Part shown: piece after piece, positions 35,864 to 48,065 of the stretch
Layout of the letters: each line of letters starts with the position of its first letter
Position numbering within the stretch: the stretch's first letter is position 1
Assembly: GCA_035048495.1 (NCBI GenBank)
Contig: CM068553.1
Span: 16,245,190-16,309,189, forward strand
Source: Euptelea pleiosperma
Lineage: Eukaryota > Streptophyta > Magnoliopsida > Ranunculales > Eupteleaceae
Reading direction: 5' to 3'
DNA: 64,000 nt
Program-made: the position numbers and the translations under genes
The notes under the pieces: model-generated
Databases searched by the model: none
Told to the model about the DNA's origin: nothing
Seen by the model: the letters and a program-made list of their open reading frames with translations, nothing else

Positions 35864-36308
35864 TGTAGAGGGTAAGAATGGATCTGCCGTCCGATCTCCG
35901 ATCCACCCTCCACAAGCAATAATCATAAGTATTAATCAACTAATCAATATGATAAAATTAAAGCAATAAAAGAAAAACACAACACAAACATGGTTCGTCG
36001 CTGGAAGTCGGTCTCCGGCCAATTTCCTTATCAAAATCTTTAGGTTACATCTCTCTAACTTCTCTCTACACTAACTTTTCTCTACATATGTTCTCTCTCT
36101 AACTTCTCTCTCTATATATTTTTTTCCTCTCTCTAGCTTCATTCACCCAAAAGCCGATCTCCTTTCCTTCTACACACCTTTTCCTTTATAGGGTTCTTCA
36201 TCCGACATGTGTCGATACAAGAGGAATTCCAGGGTTTAGGGGAGCGATATAGTGCTTCACGGTGTATCTCCTCAATACAATGATGATGTGTTATTTTATG
36301 TACCCACA
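35864..36308 (-). repeat. 5' LTR of LARD
   Basis: 445 bp, adjacent to the primer site with a 3-nt spacer. Carries an extra TCTCTCTACACTAACTTT-type segment near 36060-36100 not found in the 3' LTR. Confidence 0.85.
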
Positions 36309-36376
36309 ATGTTCATCCTGAATGGTAGTGACTAGTTGGAATGAAGTTGAAGCAGGAGTTTGCTCTATGGCATCCG

Positions 36377-37576
36377 CTACCTAACTGGGATCATCACAAC
36401 ATTTTCCGCTGTTAATTGTTCAATGGGAGCGTCCTCTGCGGAATGATCAACAGGTGTTTCGCCTTGTTGTGATTGAGATTTAGTATGTTGGATCTTGCTG
36501 ACTTGTAAGTCCTTTAACTGGTACAGGTGTTCTGGTTTCCCATCACGGAGTTCATATCGTATCTTTCTGGGAGGAAGAAGGTCCAGGATATTCTGGGCTT
36601 GTGATGCGGTCGGCTTGTTGCGGTCTTGCTGAACGATATGAGAGGGAATGCCAGAAAATTTGAGGCGCATGCGATTTTCCTCAGCTGTTTTTGATTCTGC
36701 CTTCAGCTAAATGCCATATTGTTTGGTATCTGGATCAGCCCAAAAGGAGGAGAGGTCGACTGCAAAATATTCTACGTTTTCCCCAGTGTAGTGGTTTTCA
36801 ATGTGACCCACACGTCCACATAGGTAGCAGAAGTACGGTAGTCTTTCGTATTTGAAAGCCACCCAAAACCAATGCTCAAGGAATGGCATCCATATTCCTG
36901 GAGTTAGGCTTTTCCGAAGGTCAAGCCGAACTCGGAATCGTAAGAATTTGCATTTGGTAATATCCTCTTCCTCATTAAAATCAATCTTGATAGGATACCC
37001 AACGAGTTTGGAGAGATCTTCAGCCATTTTCGGTTTGAAGAGTTCTTCAGGCACTCCATGTGCTTGCACCCAAAAGTTACATTACCAGAAAATGGTTTCT
37101 GCTAACGGGCATGCCGCAACTCATTTTTGGAGAATCAGAAGATGAGTGTGAACAGTCCGCGAGCCTTCTTCAAGGACCCATTCTTGGTCTCGAGCATTAA
37201 AGAAGAGAAAGGCAAAGAAGTTGCCACCTAATTCCACGAATTTGAAGTGCCTTAGGGGTCCCCACGATGATGTTACACTTTGTTTGACTGCCGAAGGTTT
37301 GAGGTTCTTCTCGGTGAGGAGCTTTCCAACTATGGCAAATTTCCATTCACGGATTCCTTCATTGGCTAGGTCCGTATTAGGGAGGAATACCGGACCGGCT
37401 CGAAAGCCCAAGGAGAGTTTCTCCTCCATCTCATCACTCAGATTTTCGGTCGTCGTTTGGATTTGGTTAGGAACTGCCTCCATGGAGGAGTTGTTGAGGT
37501 GGAGTTCAGAGGGTTGTATTTGGTGGAGTAGTAGGAGGTGGAGGAGATGGACTGGTTTATGATAATGGGATTGCAT
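36377..37576 (-). pseudogene. LINE ORF1 (DUF4283 / zinc-knuckle protein), broken
   Basis: 37576-37121 carries a DUF4283-like domain (GREWKFAIVGKLL-type region read as IREWKFAIVGKLLTEK, then FAFLFFNARDQEWVLEEG). After a break, 37069-36707 continues with PLWIQ-region equivalents (MQAHGVPEELF), a LGYPIKID-type segment (VGYPIKIDFNEEED) and a knuckle CYLCGRVGHIENHY, in which the last Cys of CCHC is Tyr. A basic tail follows to 36377. In plant L1 elements this protein binds the element RNA. Frame changes near 37100 and 36700 make it non-functional. Confidence 0.75.
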
Positions 37577-37996
37577 TTCGAGACTAATAGGTTAAGCTAC
37601 AGGATGGTGATTGACTTCTCCTGACAAGATATAGGATCAGGTAGGATCAGTCAGTTGTCAAAAAGTGGGTTGGGGTTAGGTGGGATGTAGGACGAGAGGG
37701 ACGATGCCGCATCGGGGAGAGAATGGAGGTTGGCCACGTTTAGGTAAAGGGGGCTCTGGCAAGGTTGAACAGATATCAAGAAAAGCGGCCTTGATTGTGA
37801 GACGGAATAATTAAATAGGAAGGGACTTACTGGGGAAAAGATGAGGTATTCGACCGGCTGGGTCTACCACACACCCGTGGATGATAAACATCCTAAGACA
37901 GAGGAGGAGACCCAAGGAAGGATACCAACGGGAGACTCAAAATGGACCCCGGAAATCCCGCCACCCATACATCGGAAATCACACCGCTACAAGCCT
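37577..37996 (-). other. 5' UTR of the LINE
   Basis: Between the target duplication and ORF1. GC-richer than surroundings, with no internal repeat or coding signal. Confidence 0.55.
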
Positions 37997-38157
37997 ATTC
38001 CATTTACACTTAACAAAGGATTTAATACCCAAAAAATGATTGAATCTGACGGCGAGAATCACGCTTTTTACGCCTTAAAAAGTGCTAAAATTCTAATAGT
38101 GAGAGAGTACCAATCAAGTGATTTTTGGGTGTCTATCCACCAAGGGGTGGGCTAAAC

Positions 38158-38574
38158 CACGGTTTAAAAGGGACCGTTATAACGGTATAAGGAGTGTTAC
38201 CATTTTTCCATTATAACGATGTAACACAAGACAAAAAAATATGGAAAAATGGGGGAAAAATAAAATCGATGGGAAATAACAGAAAAAATGGATCTAAAAT
38301 TAAAAATTAAAATTTTGAATTTCAAAGTTTCAGTAAAATTTATAACGGAAAAATAGCAGAAAATGATGGGAAAATAACAGAAATAAGCAGTATTTTTTTA
38401 ATAAATTTTTCATAAAATAAAGGTTGTTATTTTAAAAAAATAAAAAAAAGGCATTTATAATGAAAACAACGACCATTATTTTCTGAGCGTTAAAATGGTA
38501 TGTAACATAGCGGGGAAGTCCGTTTCCGTTATAATGGCCACTATTTTTGTTATAACGACCATTTTTTAAACTAT
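38158..38574. mobile_element. MITE, TTATAACGG family, with 9-bp TSD
   Basis: Inverted ends CACGGTTTAAAAGGGACCG and (reverse complement) CATAGTTTAAAAAATGGTCG. Flanks GGGCTAAAC (38149-38157) and GGACTAAAC (38575-38583) match at 8 of 9 positions. Interior is rich in AACGGAAAATAA-type repeats. Confidence 0.75.
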
Positions 38575-38696
38575 GGACTAAACATCCATGTTGTCATGAG
38601 TTCTCAGAGAGCGGCGGGAGTAACAAAAATGGCACCAAGTCTACCTGGTTAGATCATTTTCTTCTAGAAAATACTTCTAGGAGAGTTTGTCCCAAT

Positions 38697-39040
38697 CAGG
38701 TTTAAAAGGGGCGTTAACAGTATGACGGATTTGCCCAATCCGTATTTTCCATTATAAAAGATTGCAACACAGGACCAAAAACAGGGGAAAAAAATAGAAA
38801 ATAACGAGTAAAAAAATAGATCTAAAATTCAAAAATTGAATTTCAAATTTTCAGTAAAGTTTATAACGGAAAATGATGGGAAGGTAACGGAAATAACGTG
38901 TGTTTTTTTAACAATATTTTCATAAAATAATGGTCATTTTTTCGTTCTAACGGCCATTATTTTCAAGAAAATGGTCGTTATATATAAAGAAAATAATGGC
39001 CGTTATTTTCTAATGTTAAAACGGTTTATGTAACATAACG
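38697..39040. repeat. MITE, TTATAACGG family, one end lost
   Basis: Starts CAGGTTTAAAAGGGGCGTT and follows the family interior up to a CATAACGGGGAAACTG block. The second terminal repeat is absent. Confidence 0.6.
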
Positions 39041-39060
39041 GGGAAACTGAACCAAGTAGA

Positions 39061-39275
39061 CTCGAACTCAATGTTTTTTTTTGAATTTCTAAAGTATTTT
39101 TTTCTATATTTTTTAATTTTTCAAATTTTTTAATAAATATTATTTTTTATATATTTATAATTTATTAATTATTTTCATAACCCGCCGAATCAATTCCCGA
39201 GTCATCGAGGTGATCACCCGACCATTGACTTCTAAGTCAAGTCCGTGTTCCGAGTTTTAAGACATTGATTGAACG
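39061..39275. repeat. CGAGTC/GTTTTAAAAC-type element end, degenerate
   Basis: AT-rich stretch then CCCGAGTCATCGAGGTGATC and TTCCGAGTTTTAAGAC. Matches the right end of the composite at 49150-49358 in the same orientation. Confidence 0.55.
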
Positions 39276-39375
39276 CAGGACTATCAGTTGTTTGCCGTTT
39301 CGAGGAAAACGGCTTTTTAGGAGGTAGGATTATTCATAAAAAACTGTCTCTATTAAGGATAATGTAGGTCTAAGC

Positions 39376-39714
39376 ATGGTTTAAAATAATGCCGTGTAAA
39401 CAGTTTTAACAGCCGTGTTAATCGCAACGCCCCAAGCCCATTACGTTAAAAACCATTTTTACGCTTAGAAATTAATGGTCGTTTTTTCGTTTTAACGGCC
39501 ATTATTTCTGTTAAAATCCATTATTTTCCGTTAAATTCCTTTTTTTTTTCGTATTTCAAAATTTAAAATTTGAATTTCAGCACCATTTTTTCCGTTTTTT
39601 TCCTGTTAAATTCAATTTTTTTCATTTTTACCCTTATCTATTACAATCTGTTTTAACGGTTGTAACGGTAACGCCCCCAGTCTGTTATACCGTTAAAACG
39701 ACCTCTAAACCTTG
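39376..39714. mobile_element. MITE, TTATAACGG family, with 9-bp TSD
   Basis: Ends ATGGTTTAAAATAATGCCG and (reverse complement) CAAGGTTTAGAGGTCG. Flanks GGTCTAAGC (39367-39375) and GGTCTAAGG (39715-39723) agree at 8 of 9 positions. Confidence 0.75.
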
Positions 39715-40149
39715 GGTCTAAGGCCCACTTATTCCTATTTGCCTACCATGCTAAACAATATGTAATCTTGTTGTGAGAGAGTAATACCTATGTTTTAAAA
39801 CTAGCCGAGTCGACTCAATCATATTTCGAGTTGACTTAGCATACAATCTCGAATCTGTAAATTTTTTCAAGTCGACTCGGGAACTCGGCCGAGTCAACCG
39901 AGTCGAGTCGACACGGGAGTCAAAAAATAGGGTATTAAATAGTTCAAGTCTGTTTTCAACATTAGTTTTCCCCTATTCTAAAACCCTAAAACCTTTAATC
40001 TTCTTTGATAATGGGGATGGAATCTCAAGATTTGAATGATGGGGACAATGTAAATTTAAGTTTCTATCCATTTTTTTTAATATTAGCTTTTTTTCAATTG
40101 TTAATTTGAAGGACCGTGTAATTTTTTTAGATTTTTTAATGGTGGTAAC

Positions 40150-40359
40150 GATTGTAATCTTGGATTGTAACCAGGATAAGAGATTAGGGTTAGAGATAGA
40201 AGAGAGGAGAGGAGAAGAGAATTGGGGGAAGAGGAGAAATCGTGTAGAGCTTAAAATAGCCTACACGATTTCACCCAATATATATATTAAGTGAAGTTTT
40301 ACAATATTACAAGAGCCCCCTGTAGAATATAAGATATTACAAGTAGGTCCCTGACAACA
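40150..40359 (-). repeat. 3' LTR of copia element
   Basis: Begins (minus) TGTTGTCAGGGACC and ends at GATTGTAATC-type sequence on the plus strand, where the terminal TG of the other LTR has changed to GA. Confidence 0.85.
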
Positions 40360-40366
40360 CTCCCCC

Positions 40367-43300
40367 TCAAGCTGGTGCGAAAATATCTATCATGCGCAGA
40401 TTGGATAACAGATGCTCTAAGATCCCTTTAGTAACACCTTTAGTTAACACATCTGCAACTTGATTAGCAGTATGGACATACGGTGTGCAAATAAGTCCCT
40501 GACCAAGCTTCTCTTTGATGAAGTGACGGTCTACCTCAATGTGCTTTGTCCTGTCGTGTTGAGCTGGATTATGAGCAATGCCGATGGCTGCTTTATTGTC
40601 ACAATACAGTTGCATAGACCCTTTGACAGGATATCCGAGCTCACTGAGCATAGTCTTCAACCATAGAAGCTCACATACACCATGAGCCATAGAACGGTAC
40701 TCTGCTTCGGCACTGGAGCAGGCGACAGCTAGTTGCTTCTTGCTGCACCAAGACACCAAATTACCTCCCACATACGTGCAGTACCCTGATGTGGAATGTC
40801 TGTCAGTGACTGAACCTGCCCAGTCAGCGTATGTATAAGCTTCAACTCACAGGTGTCCATTCTTACTAAACAAGAGACCCTTCCCTGGAGCCCCCTTAAG
40901 ATAGCATAACACTCGGTGTGCTGCCTCAAGATGTGGAGAGCGAGGGGCATGCATGAATTGACTGATGACACTGACTGCGTATGCAATATCTAGTTGTGTC
41001 AGCAAAAGGTAGATGAGACGCCCAACAAGTCTCTGGAGCTGGCCTGTATCAGCAATGGGATCCCCATCAACAGGATTCAGCCGATGTTCCTGTTCTATAG
41101 GCGTATCGGCTGGTTTAGCTCCCAAGTTTCCTGACTCTCGAAGGAGATCAAGTACATACTTTCTCTGTGAGATGAACACACCTTGCTTTGATCTAGCAAC
41201 CTCAATGTCCAGAAAGTATCTCAAGGTTCCTAGATCCTTGATTTTGAACTCTGTGCCGAGGTATTTTTTTCAATCTGCAAACCTCATCTGGGTCATCTCC
41301 TGTGACCACGATATCATCCACATACACAATACGAGTAGTAAGACGACCTTGACTTCTCTTAATGAAGAGTGTGTGGTCCGCCTGACTCTGCGAGTAGCCA
41401 ATCTTCTTGACTGCAGAACTAAACCTCTCAAACCAAGCCATGGGTGACTATTTAAGCCCATACAAGGCTTTCTTCAATCTGCACACAAGTTTCTTACTCC
41501 CAGTCGGACTGAACCCCGAAGGACCTGTCATGTAGACCTCTTCCTCTAGATCACCATAGAGGAAGGCATTCTTGACATCCAACTAGTGGAGGGGCCAAGA
41601 AAAATTTGCCGCGAGAGATAACAGAACTCGAACCGAGTTCATCTTGGCCACAGAGCAAATGTCTCCAGGTAGTCAATCCCATTAGTCTGTGTGTACCCTT
41701 TTGCAATGAGACTGGCCTTGTACCTGTTGATGCTTCCATCTGCTTTGTATTTCACTGTATATACCCACTTGCACCCCACGGGTTTCTTTCCTCTAGGCAA
41801 TGGAACCAAATCCCAAGTACCATTCTTTTCTAGAGCTGTCATCTCCTCTAGTATGGCTGCTTTCACTGAGGCTGGCTGAGGGAATCTGAAACATCAGATG
41901 GTAGAGCGACACTAGATAAGGAAGTAGCAAATGCCCTGTAGGATGGTGAGAGCTGTTGATAGGAAACAAAGTGAGAGATAGGGTGCTTGGTAACACAGTT
42001 CCGAACACCCTTCCGATGAGCAATAGGTACATCAGTGTCTATGGGAAGGATAGTAGAAGGAGCAACAGACATATCATCATGAGGATCACTGAGGACACGA
42101 TTACCTGGATCGAGTTGGATTTCCTGGTAGTGAGCTTGGATGGTGGACTGTTTCTCTTTTTGATGTCGTCTGGCATATGTCTTTAGCTGCGGATCCTGTG
42201 GCACAGTGTCAGTAGGAGATGAGGATAAGGGTACAGGAGACTCATCAGGCAAATCAAGGGGTACTGGCTGAGGAATCTTCCCCTGTGGAGGTATCGAACT
42301 CTCGTCAATACTCCAAGCTCCCCCTGAAGAGAAGTCCAATCAATTGAGAAGAAGGGAAGACTCTCAAAGAAGGTAACATCTAGAGAAACAAACCGACAAT
42401 GGGTAGAGGGATGAAAACACCGATATCCCTTCTGAGCGGACGAATAGCCAAGGAATACACATTGAATGGCTTTTGGATCTAACTTGTCATTCCTGTGATG
42501 GGCATGAACATAGCAAACACAACCAAAAACCTTAGGTAGAATGGAGAACACAAGACAAGAAGGAAACATGAGTGAAAGGGGAGACTTCGACCCCAAGACA
42601 CGAGAGGGCATCCGATTTATCAAGTAGGATGCCGTCAACATAGCGTCAGCCCAATAACCCTTGGGTACCCTAGTACCAAGAAGAAGTGCCCTAACAACCT
42701 CTAGGACATGGCGATGCTTTCGCTCAGCGGTCCCATTCTGTTGAGGTGTATCGGCACATGAAGTCTGATGAAGAATTCTATGCTCCTCAAAGTAGGAGGC
42801 AAGGCCATTGTACATGTATTCCCCCCCATTGTCAGTGCTCAGGACTTTTAGGGTAGTCTGAAAGATAGTATGCACTTCATTTTTTGATTTCATAAGGTAG
42901 ATCTAAGTGTAACGACTGTAGTCATCTACAAAACCACAAAGTAGCGAAAACCAAAGATAGAAGTGGTGGGATTGGGCCCCCAAACATCAGAGTGCACAAG
43001 CTATAAAGAAACATACTTTTTTTTATTACTGGTCGGAAAAGACACTCGACATTGTTTTGCAAGTACACAAGTTTCACAGTTGAACTCAAAAAATTGAATA
43101 GACGCAAATTGTGGTAACAGACTTTTCATGACTGAAAGCGGTAAATGATCTAGCCTGTTATGCCATCACATTAACAGGTCTTTATTAACGCTAGAACTAC
43201 TGACATTGGCACTAGACTGGTGTGCAACAGAATATGAAGTCAGTTGGCTATCGAGCAGGTACAATCCACCATCCTCATGACCACTACCAATCATCCGCCT

Positions 43301-46300
43301 CGTCTCCGAATCTGAAAAACACAGTGAGTAGAAAAAAAGATAACACTGTAGTTTAGGCTCTTAGTAAGATGGCTAACAGAAAACAAGTTAGTGGTGAATT
43401 TAGGAACATGAAGTACAAAGGATAAAGACAAAGTAGGTGTGGCAGAGATAGTGCCCTTCCCTGAGATAGAGGAGAAGGTGCCATCGGCCACGCGGACCTT
43501 GTCCTTATCCGAACAGATATTATAGGTGGAGAAAAGGGATGGCATACTAGTCATATGATCGGAGGCACCAGAATCAATGATCCAGGAAGGACCAATGGGT
43601 GCCGTAGACACATGGTAAGCTAAATGGGATGTACCTGTCTGAGCAAATGATGATGTAGGTGGGGAAGGGCCATCAAGCTGAGTAAGTAATTGTCGAAGCT
43701 TGTCAATGTCCATGCTAAAGAAGGTGTTGGACTGCCTAGAGAAAGGGGTCACATCAGAGGAATCTTGACTGGTTGCATAAGCGGCTGAGGTTCCCTGTTT
43801 GCTACCAGAGGGCTTTTTTGAGGAGCCTTGCTTCCCCCCAGAGAACTATGCGGGACGACCATGAAGACTCCTGCAGGTCTCCCAAGTGTGGTGACGCTTG
43901 CCACAGTGATCACATCTGAGTCGATTACGATCATCAAGATCCCCATCCTTCTTGGATGCGGGTTTGCTCAACTTCTGAGTGGCCAAGGCAGACTTCTCAG
44001 ATAAAAGAACATCAACATCTATCTTAGAGCTAATGGCTCCCCTCTTGCTGTCCTTGCTCTGGATGTAGGAGTAGACCTGTGCAATGGTCGACGGCAGTGG
44101 ATCTCTGCCCAAGATGTTGGCTCGAACCTGCTCATAGCTCTCGTTCAAGCCGACAAGAAACTCGAATATCCGACCGCGCACAATCATCTTCCGGAACTCC
44201 GTAGCATCCTTGGTACATGCAGGGGTGTAGGTCTGGTAGTGATCTACCTCTTCCCACTTGCTGCGTAACGCAGAGTAGTATGATCCCAAAGGAAGATTGC
44301 CTTGCTTCAGATGTGCTATCTCTTGCTGAAGTTCATACATCCTAATAAAATTCCCATCTTGGGAGTAGGTCTGAAATGCAGTGTCCCATATATCCTTGGC
44401 AGTCGGGAGAAAGAGGAAGCCTATGCTGATCGATGAATGCATGGAGTGAAGCAGCCACGACATGACCATCGAGTTTTACGCTTCCCACTTCTCAAACGTG
44501 GCATCGGAGGAATCAGGTGCAGTGACGCGTTCAGTGATATAACCGGCTTTGCCTCGTCCGGTGATGTACATCTTGGCAGATTGAGACCATGTGAGGTAGT
44601 TGGTCCCGTTAAGTTTCACTGTTGTGATCTGTAGGCCCGGGCTATGATCACCATGACTGCCCAGACTGTGTGTGGTGATATTCGCTCAAAAGTGCTTATT
44701 TTAAGCAATTATCCTTTTAGCGTTATTGCATTCTCCTATGTAAAATACTCTATTTACCTACTTTTCTACGTAATAGTCTCTTGTGTTGCGTAGAACACAC
44801 TTTTCTGGACGAAATGGTATATTTGCATGCATTAAACACATTTTCGGAAGTCTAGACATGTAGTCATTCTGATAGAGTCTCATTACGCGCTTCTTCTGTC
44901 GCAGGAAACCCCGATGGGATAATTCTCGAGACTTGCGAGCCCACATCGATCAGGAAAGCCCATTATCAAAGCTTAAAGAGCCCACATGCTATGACTAAAA
45001 GATATGGGCCAACTATGAGGACCAAAAAGCCGGCCCAAAGAACGAAGATAGCAGGAGAGCCAATGACCAAGAGATGGACCAAAGCGTTTAAAGCCACATG
45101 AGTCAGCAAAGAATGATAGTCGACTCTACTGGAGAAGCATGAGGATGGTCACAGTGAAGACCAGGGTTCCAGACCCTCCGCCAGTGTTTTTTTCCATTTT
45201 TTTGATACTTTTTCTCTCATCTCTTCTTATTCTCTCTCTCTCTTCATCTCTCGATCCTCGAATCTACTGACCTAACCCCAGAACTCCTACCCATCGGCTC
45301 TATCTCATCTCCCTTAGCTTTCTGACCATTGGATCTTCCATCGGACCGTTGGATCTTCAATCGGACCGTTGGATCTCTCTAGATCTGTCGATCTACCAAT
45401 CTGAGTCCCAATCAAGTCACCATCCATCCGATCGCCATCAAACTGTCTGTCACATCATCTTGTGAGATGATGGACATCATCAATCCATGCGGGCCAGTAG
45501 CCGGGCCCATCTTCATCGACCCGCTGTCCGACCAGTTAGTGGACCCCGCGAATTTCAAAATAATTTTAATTAAATGGGGGGTCCACTAATTGGGGAGATT
45601 CCCCATTAAAGGAAATAGGAAAGCTTTAAAAAGGGGAAGGAGGGGGACGAACCCTAATTTCCAAACCCTAATCCCCCTCCCATCTCTTCCTCTCTTCCCC
45701 CCTATCAATCCCCCCCGCGTTCTCCCTCCAACGGCTGGCCGTTTCTTCTTTTTTTCTTTTTCTTCTTCTTCTTCTTCTTCTTCTTCTCCATTGATTCCGG
45801 CGAGAAGCTCGCCGGATCTGTCCTCTTACTTGTTTTCTTCTTCATTCACTTGATCGTGCTCCACCTGTGCGTAGCACCGCCTGCTGCCGCGGGCAGCAAC
45901 CTCTCTTCCTTGCTGCTGCCGCCCATTGACCTTGCTCCGCCTCCTCCCTCTTCGGACAGACCTGCAACTCTGGCAGGTCTGCAACTCCTTTGCTCCGCCT
46001 CCTCCTTCTTCTTCTTCTTCTCCTCCTTCTTCTTCTTCTTCCTGCGTCTGCAAAGGCGAGCAGCACCACTAGCACTGCCTGCACCGTTCACTTCCACCAC
46101 CGTCATCCTTCACCTGCCGGACTGGTTCTTCTTCTCACCACCATTAACGCCTGCAACTCCTCCATTTTCTCCAACAACCAGCGGTATCCCCTCCATCAAC
46201 CATTCCGTCCACCACAGGTCCAACCTCCTAGTTCTTCACAGCACCTCCATCAATATCCACCATCATCTTCTCCACCAGCACAGCCACGGTCTTGCAAATT

Positions 46301-47491
46301 CCGGCCAGCAGTTCCTTCATCGTCTTCTATCCATAAGACGTTGCAGACCCTCTCCTCAAGAGCTCCTCTCTTGGGAGCACCAGATCTACCATCACGCTGC
46401 AATCAGGCAGCAAACAACGGTTGCAGCCACGTCTGCAAAATAGGAATACACGGTCTCCTTGATCGTGTGCGGCATCACCATTTAACGGTGGATCTTCTCC
46501 AGCAAGAACTATCACACCGAGTTCTGCCACCTCTTCATCATCACAGCCTATCTTAGGCTGAACACCACCACTGGTGCTCTTCACGGGACACCTAGCTAGT
46601 GGAAATCCTTCAATGCAAATGCACCACCGTCCAATCTCTTCCATTGCAACTGTGTTGACCAGATAAGGAAACAATCATGTGGAATTCCACAGTGAATCCA
46701 TACCCTCCATCACCTTCACTTACTTCACCATCAACTCTCCTTGCTACATATGCAACTGAGTAGCTACTTCATCTCCAACGGTCGTGCATGCACCATGCAA
46801 GCCATACACCATTCCATGCCCGACAATTACCACTTGGCTGGACATGATCTCCGATCAGCATCTTGTGGTAAGTTTCAAGGTAATCTCTAATTTCTCTCTC
46901 TAAATCTCACTTTCTCTCTCTACCACTTATTTCTCTCTCTACCTCTCATTCTCTTTCTAGAAATATTGTTTTAGCCATTTTCTCTCTCTAGATTTATTAC
47001 TTTCTCTCTCTACTTGTCTCTCTTTCTTAGTTTAATTTTCTCTCTCTAAAATGCTTTCTAGATTAATTTCTTTTTTAGTTGATTCACTTTTGTAAGCACC
47101 TGATTAATTAATGAATTGAAATTCCTTTATTCATAGTGTTTTCATCTTATTTTATTTTGTTTTGAATTTAGTGCATGAATCTCGAACTATCAAAAAGAAT
47201 ATTTTAAATCCCGGATTCACCACTCTCACCTCCACCATCATTCGCATCAATTTCTATGGAAAAATCTGTCATTTTATGTTCTTATTTGCGCTAATCCGAC
47301 TAATCCCGAATGCGGATCGACATCCGAAACTTCCCACTGTGCAAGAATTCTAAATTTTGCAGGATAATCGGATCAATTTACAAATCTTGTTGGAATTAGG
47401 GTTTCCGATTCGACGACGCGGAGAAAACCTACTTTCATGTGGCAACAATGATCTCTGACTTGACAGAAGATGACTCCTCAGATGTACTCAT
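40367..47491 (-). pseudogene. copia gag-pol polyprotein, frameshifted and split
   Basis: Gag starts at ATG 47491 (MSTSEESSSVKSE) and is interrupted around codon 18 by a solo LTR, resuming at 44675 with LQITTVKLNGTNYL. A TAA (44476-44478) follows WEA. The UBN2 region and knuckle CDHCGKRHHTWETC (near 43900) are readable. Then come protease WIIDSGASDHMTS (near 43570), an integrase zinc region (H..H, CETC, 43020-43160), integrase core DVWGP, STDNGGEY and QNGTAERKHRHVLE (to 42700), reverse transcriptase with CKWVYTVKYKADG (41750) and YVDDIVV (about 41320), and RNase H with SSAEAEYR, YCDNKAAIGIA and RTKHIEVDRHFIKE (40771-40367). Frames change at least five times. Confidence 0.85.
44676..47437 (+). 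mobile_element. Solo LTR, TGATATTCGC family, inserted in copia gag, TSD TGTGG
   Basis: Starts TGATATTCGCTC and ends CCTACTTTCA, 2762 bp. Flanked by TGTGG (44671-44675 and 47438-47442). It carries three GGACCGTTGGATC-type repeats (45330-45385), a GGAAAGCTTTAAAAAGG TATA-like region (about 45610), and a CT-rich leader with (CTT)n tracts (45763-46040). Long Ser/Leu/Pro-rich open frames there (for example 45850-46443) are composition artefacts in my view. Confidence 0.9.
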
Positions 47492-47768
47492 GGTAGTAGA
47501 GAAGACTTTTCTGAGGAATAGAGCAACTTGGACTGATAAGAAATCACCCGAACTACTGCTGCGGAGGTGCAAATCACCTTTTTTTTTATTTTTAGCAGGA
47601 TTTAGACCTTTTTGGAATAACTCCTTTATAGATTTTCTATTAGAAAAAAACCACCCGCGGAAAACTTATGAATGGTTCCGGAGACCTAAAAAGGTTCCTG
47701 GATAGGTGTGGTAGCACTAGGGAAAGATTTTGGGCTCCTCTGAGACCTACGACTAGGTCCAGAGGTTC

Positions 47769-47932
47769 TTCTCTGACCTTTTGGAAGGGGCAGCTAGGCT
47801 TGGTGGCTCTTCTCCAGCCTTCTGGAGTGGGCGGCTATGCTTGATAGCTCTTCTCCAGGTTTCTAGAGTGGGCAGCTAGGCTTGGGAGAGCTTCTCCAAC
47901 CTTTTGGAGTAGGCGGCTAGGGGTTCAGACTC
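47769..47932. repeat. 41-bp tandem repeat in copia leader, four copies
   Basis: Four consecutive 41-bp units, starting TTCTCTGACC, TTCTCCAGCC, TTCTCCAGGT and TTCTCCAACC, each with a GGCGGCTAGGCTTG-like centre. They lie between the primer site and the gag start. Confidence 0.9.
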
Positions 47933-48047
47933 TTCTAAAGCCTACGACTATCCATGGGAGATAATCTCCTTCTTTGGAAAGCCCTTCGCATCGAATTTCA
48001 CAATCCCTAGGGTTCTTCAGACCTCTAGGATTGAGCCATGGTTACAT

Positions 48048-48065
48048 AACCATGCTCTGATACCA
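48048..48065 (-). promoter_or_regulatory. Primer binding site of copia element
   Basis: Minus-strand TGGTATCAGAGCATGG, an exact start for initiator tRNA-Met priming, directly after the 5' LTR. Confidence 0.9.

Larger units (their letters stand above)
30904..36308 (-). mobile_element. Non-autonomous LTR element (LARD-like), TSD ATGTT
   Basis: Two LTRs (30904-31336 and 35864-36308) begin TGTAGAGG and end CCAACA or CCCACA on the plus strand. ATGTT flanks the whole unit (30899-30903 and 36309-36313). The minus-strand primer site TGGTGCCGTCTGTGGG (35845-35860) and a purine tract (plus CCCCCTCTCG, 31341-31350) give minus orientation. The primer sequence resembles TGGCGCCGTCTGTGGG, common in Tat-like gypsy elements and LARDs. 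The 4.5-kb interior has no gag or pol, only tandem arrays and composition-biased DNA. It lies in the LINE's ORF1-ORF2 spacer. The LTRs differ by several indels, so it is not recent. Confidence 0.85.
26642..37996 (-). mobile_element. L1-type plant LINE with 13-bp TSD, interrupted by a LARD
   Basis: The 3' end is a poly(A) seen as T12 at 26642-26653. Flanking ATTCCATTTAC plus two bases occurs directly outside both ends (26629-26641 and 37997-38009, 12 of 13 identical), a typical LINE target duplication. ORF1 (minus, 37576-36377) and ORF2 (minus, 30791-26671) are in the usual order. Removing the nested element (30904-36308 and its duplication) leaves about 5.9 kb, normal for a full-length plant L1. 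Both ORFs are broken, so it is immobile. Confidence 0.85.

Noticed and set aside
37221..37562. 113-codon plus-strand frame
   Set aside because: Antisense shadow of the LINE ORF1.
45850..46556. 197- and 188-codon overlapping plus-strand frames in the third solo LTR
   Set aside because: They overlap in two frames over (CTT)n and CTC-rich DNA, as expected from composition. No family match.
47439..47705. 88-codon plus-strand frame after the solo LTR
   Set aside because: It overlaps the minus-strand copia gag start and leader. It is a shadow.
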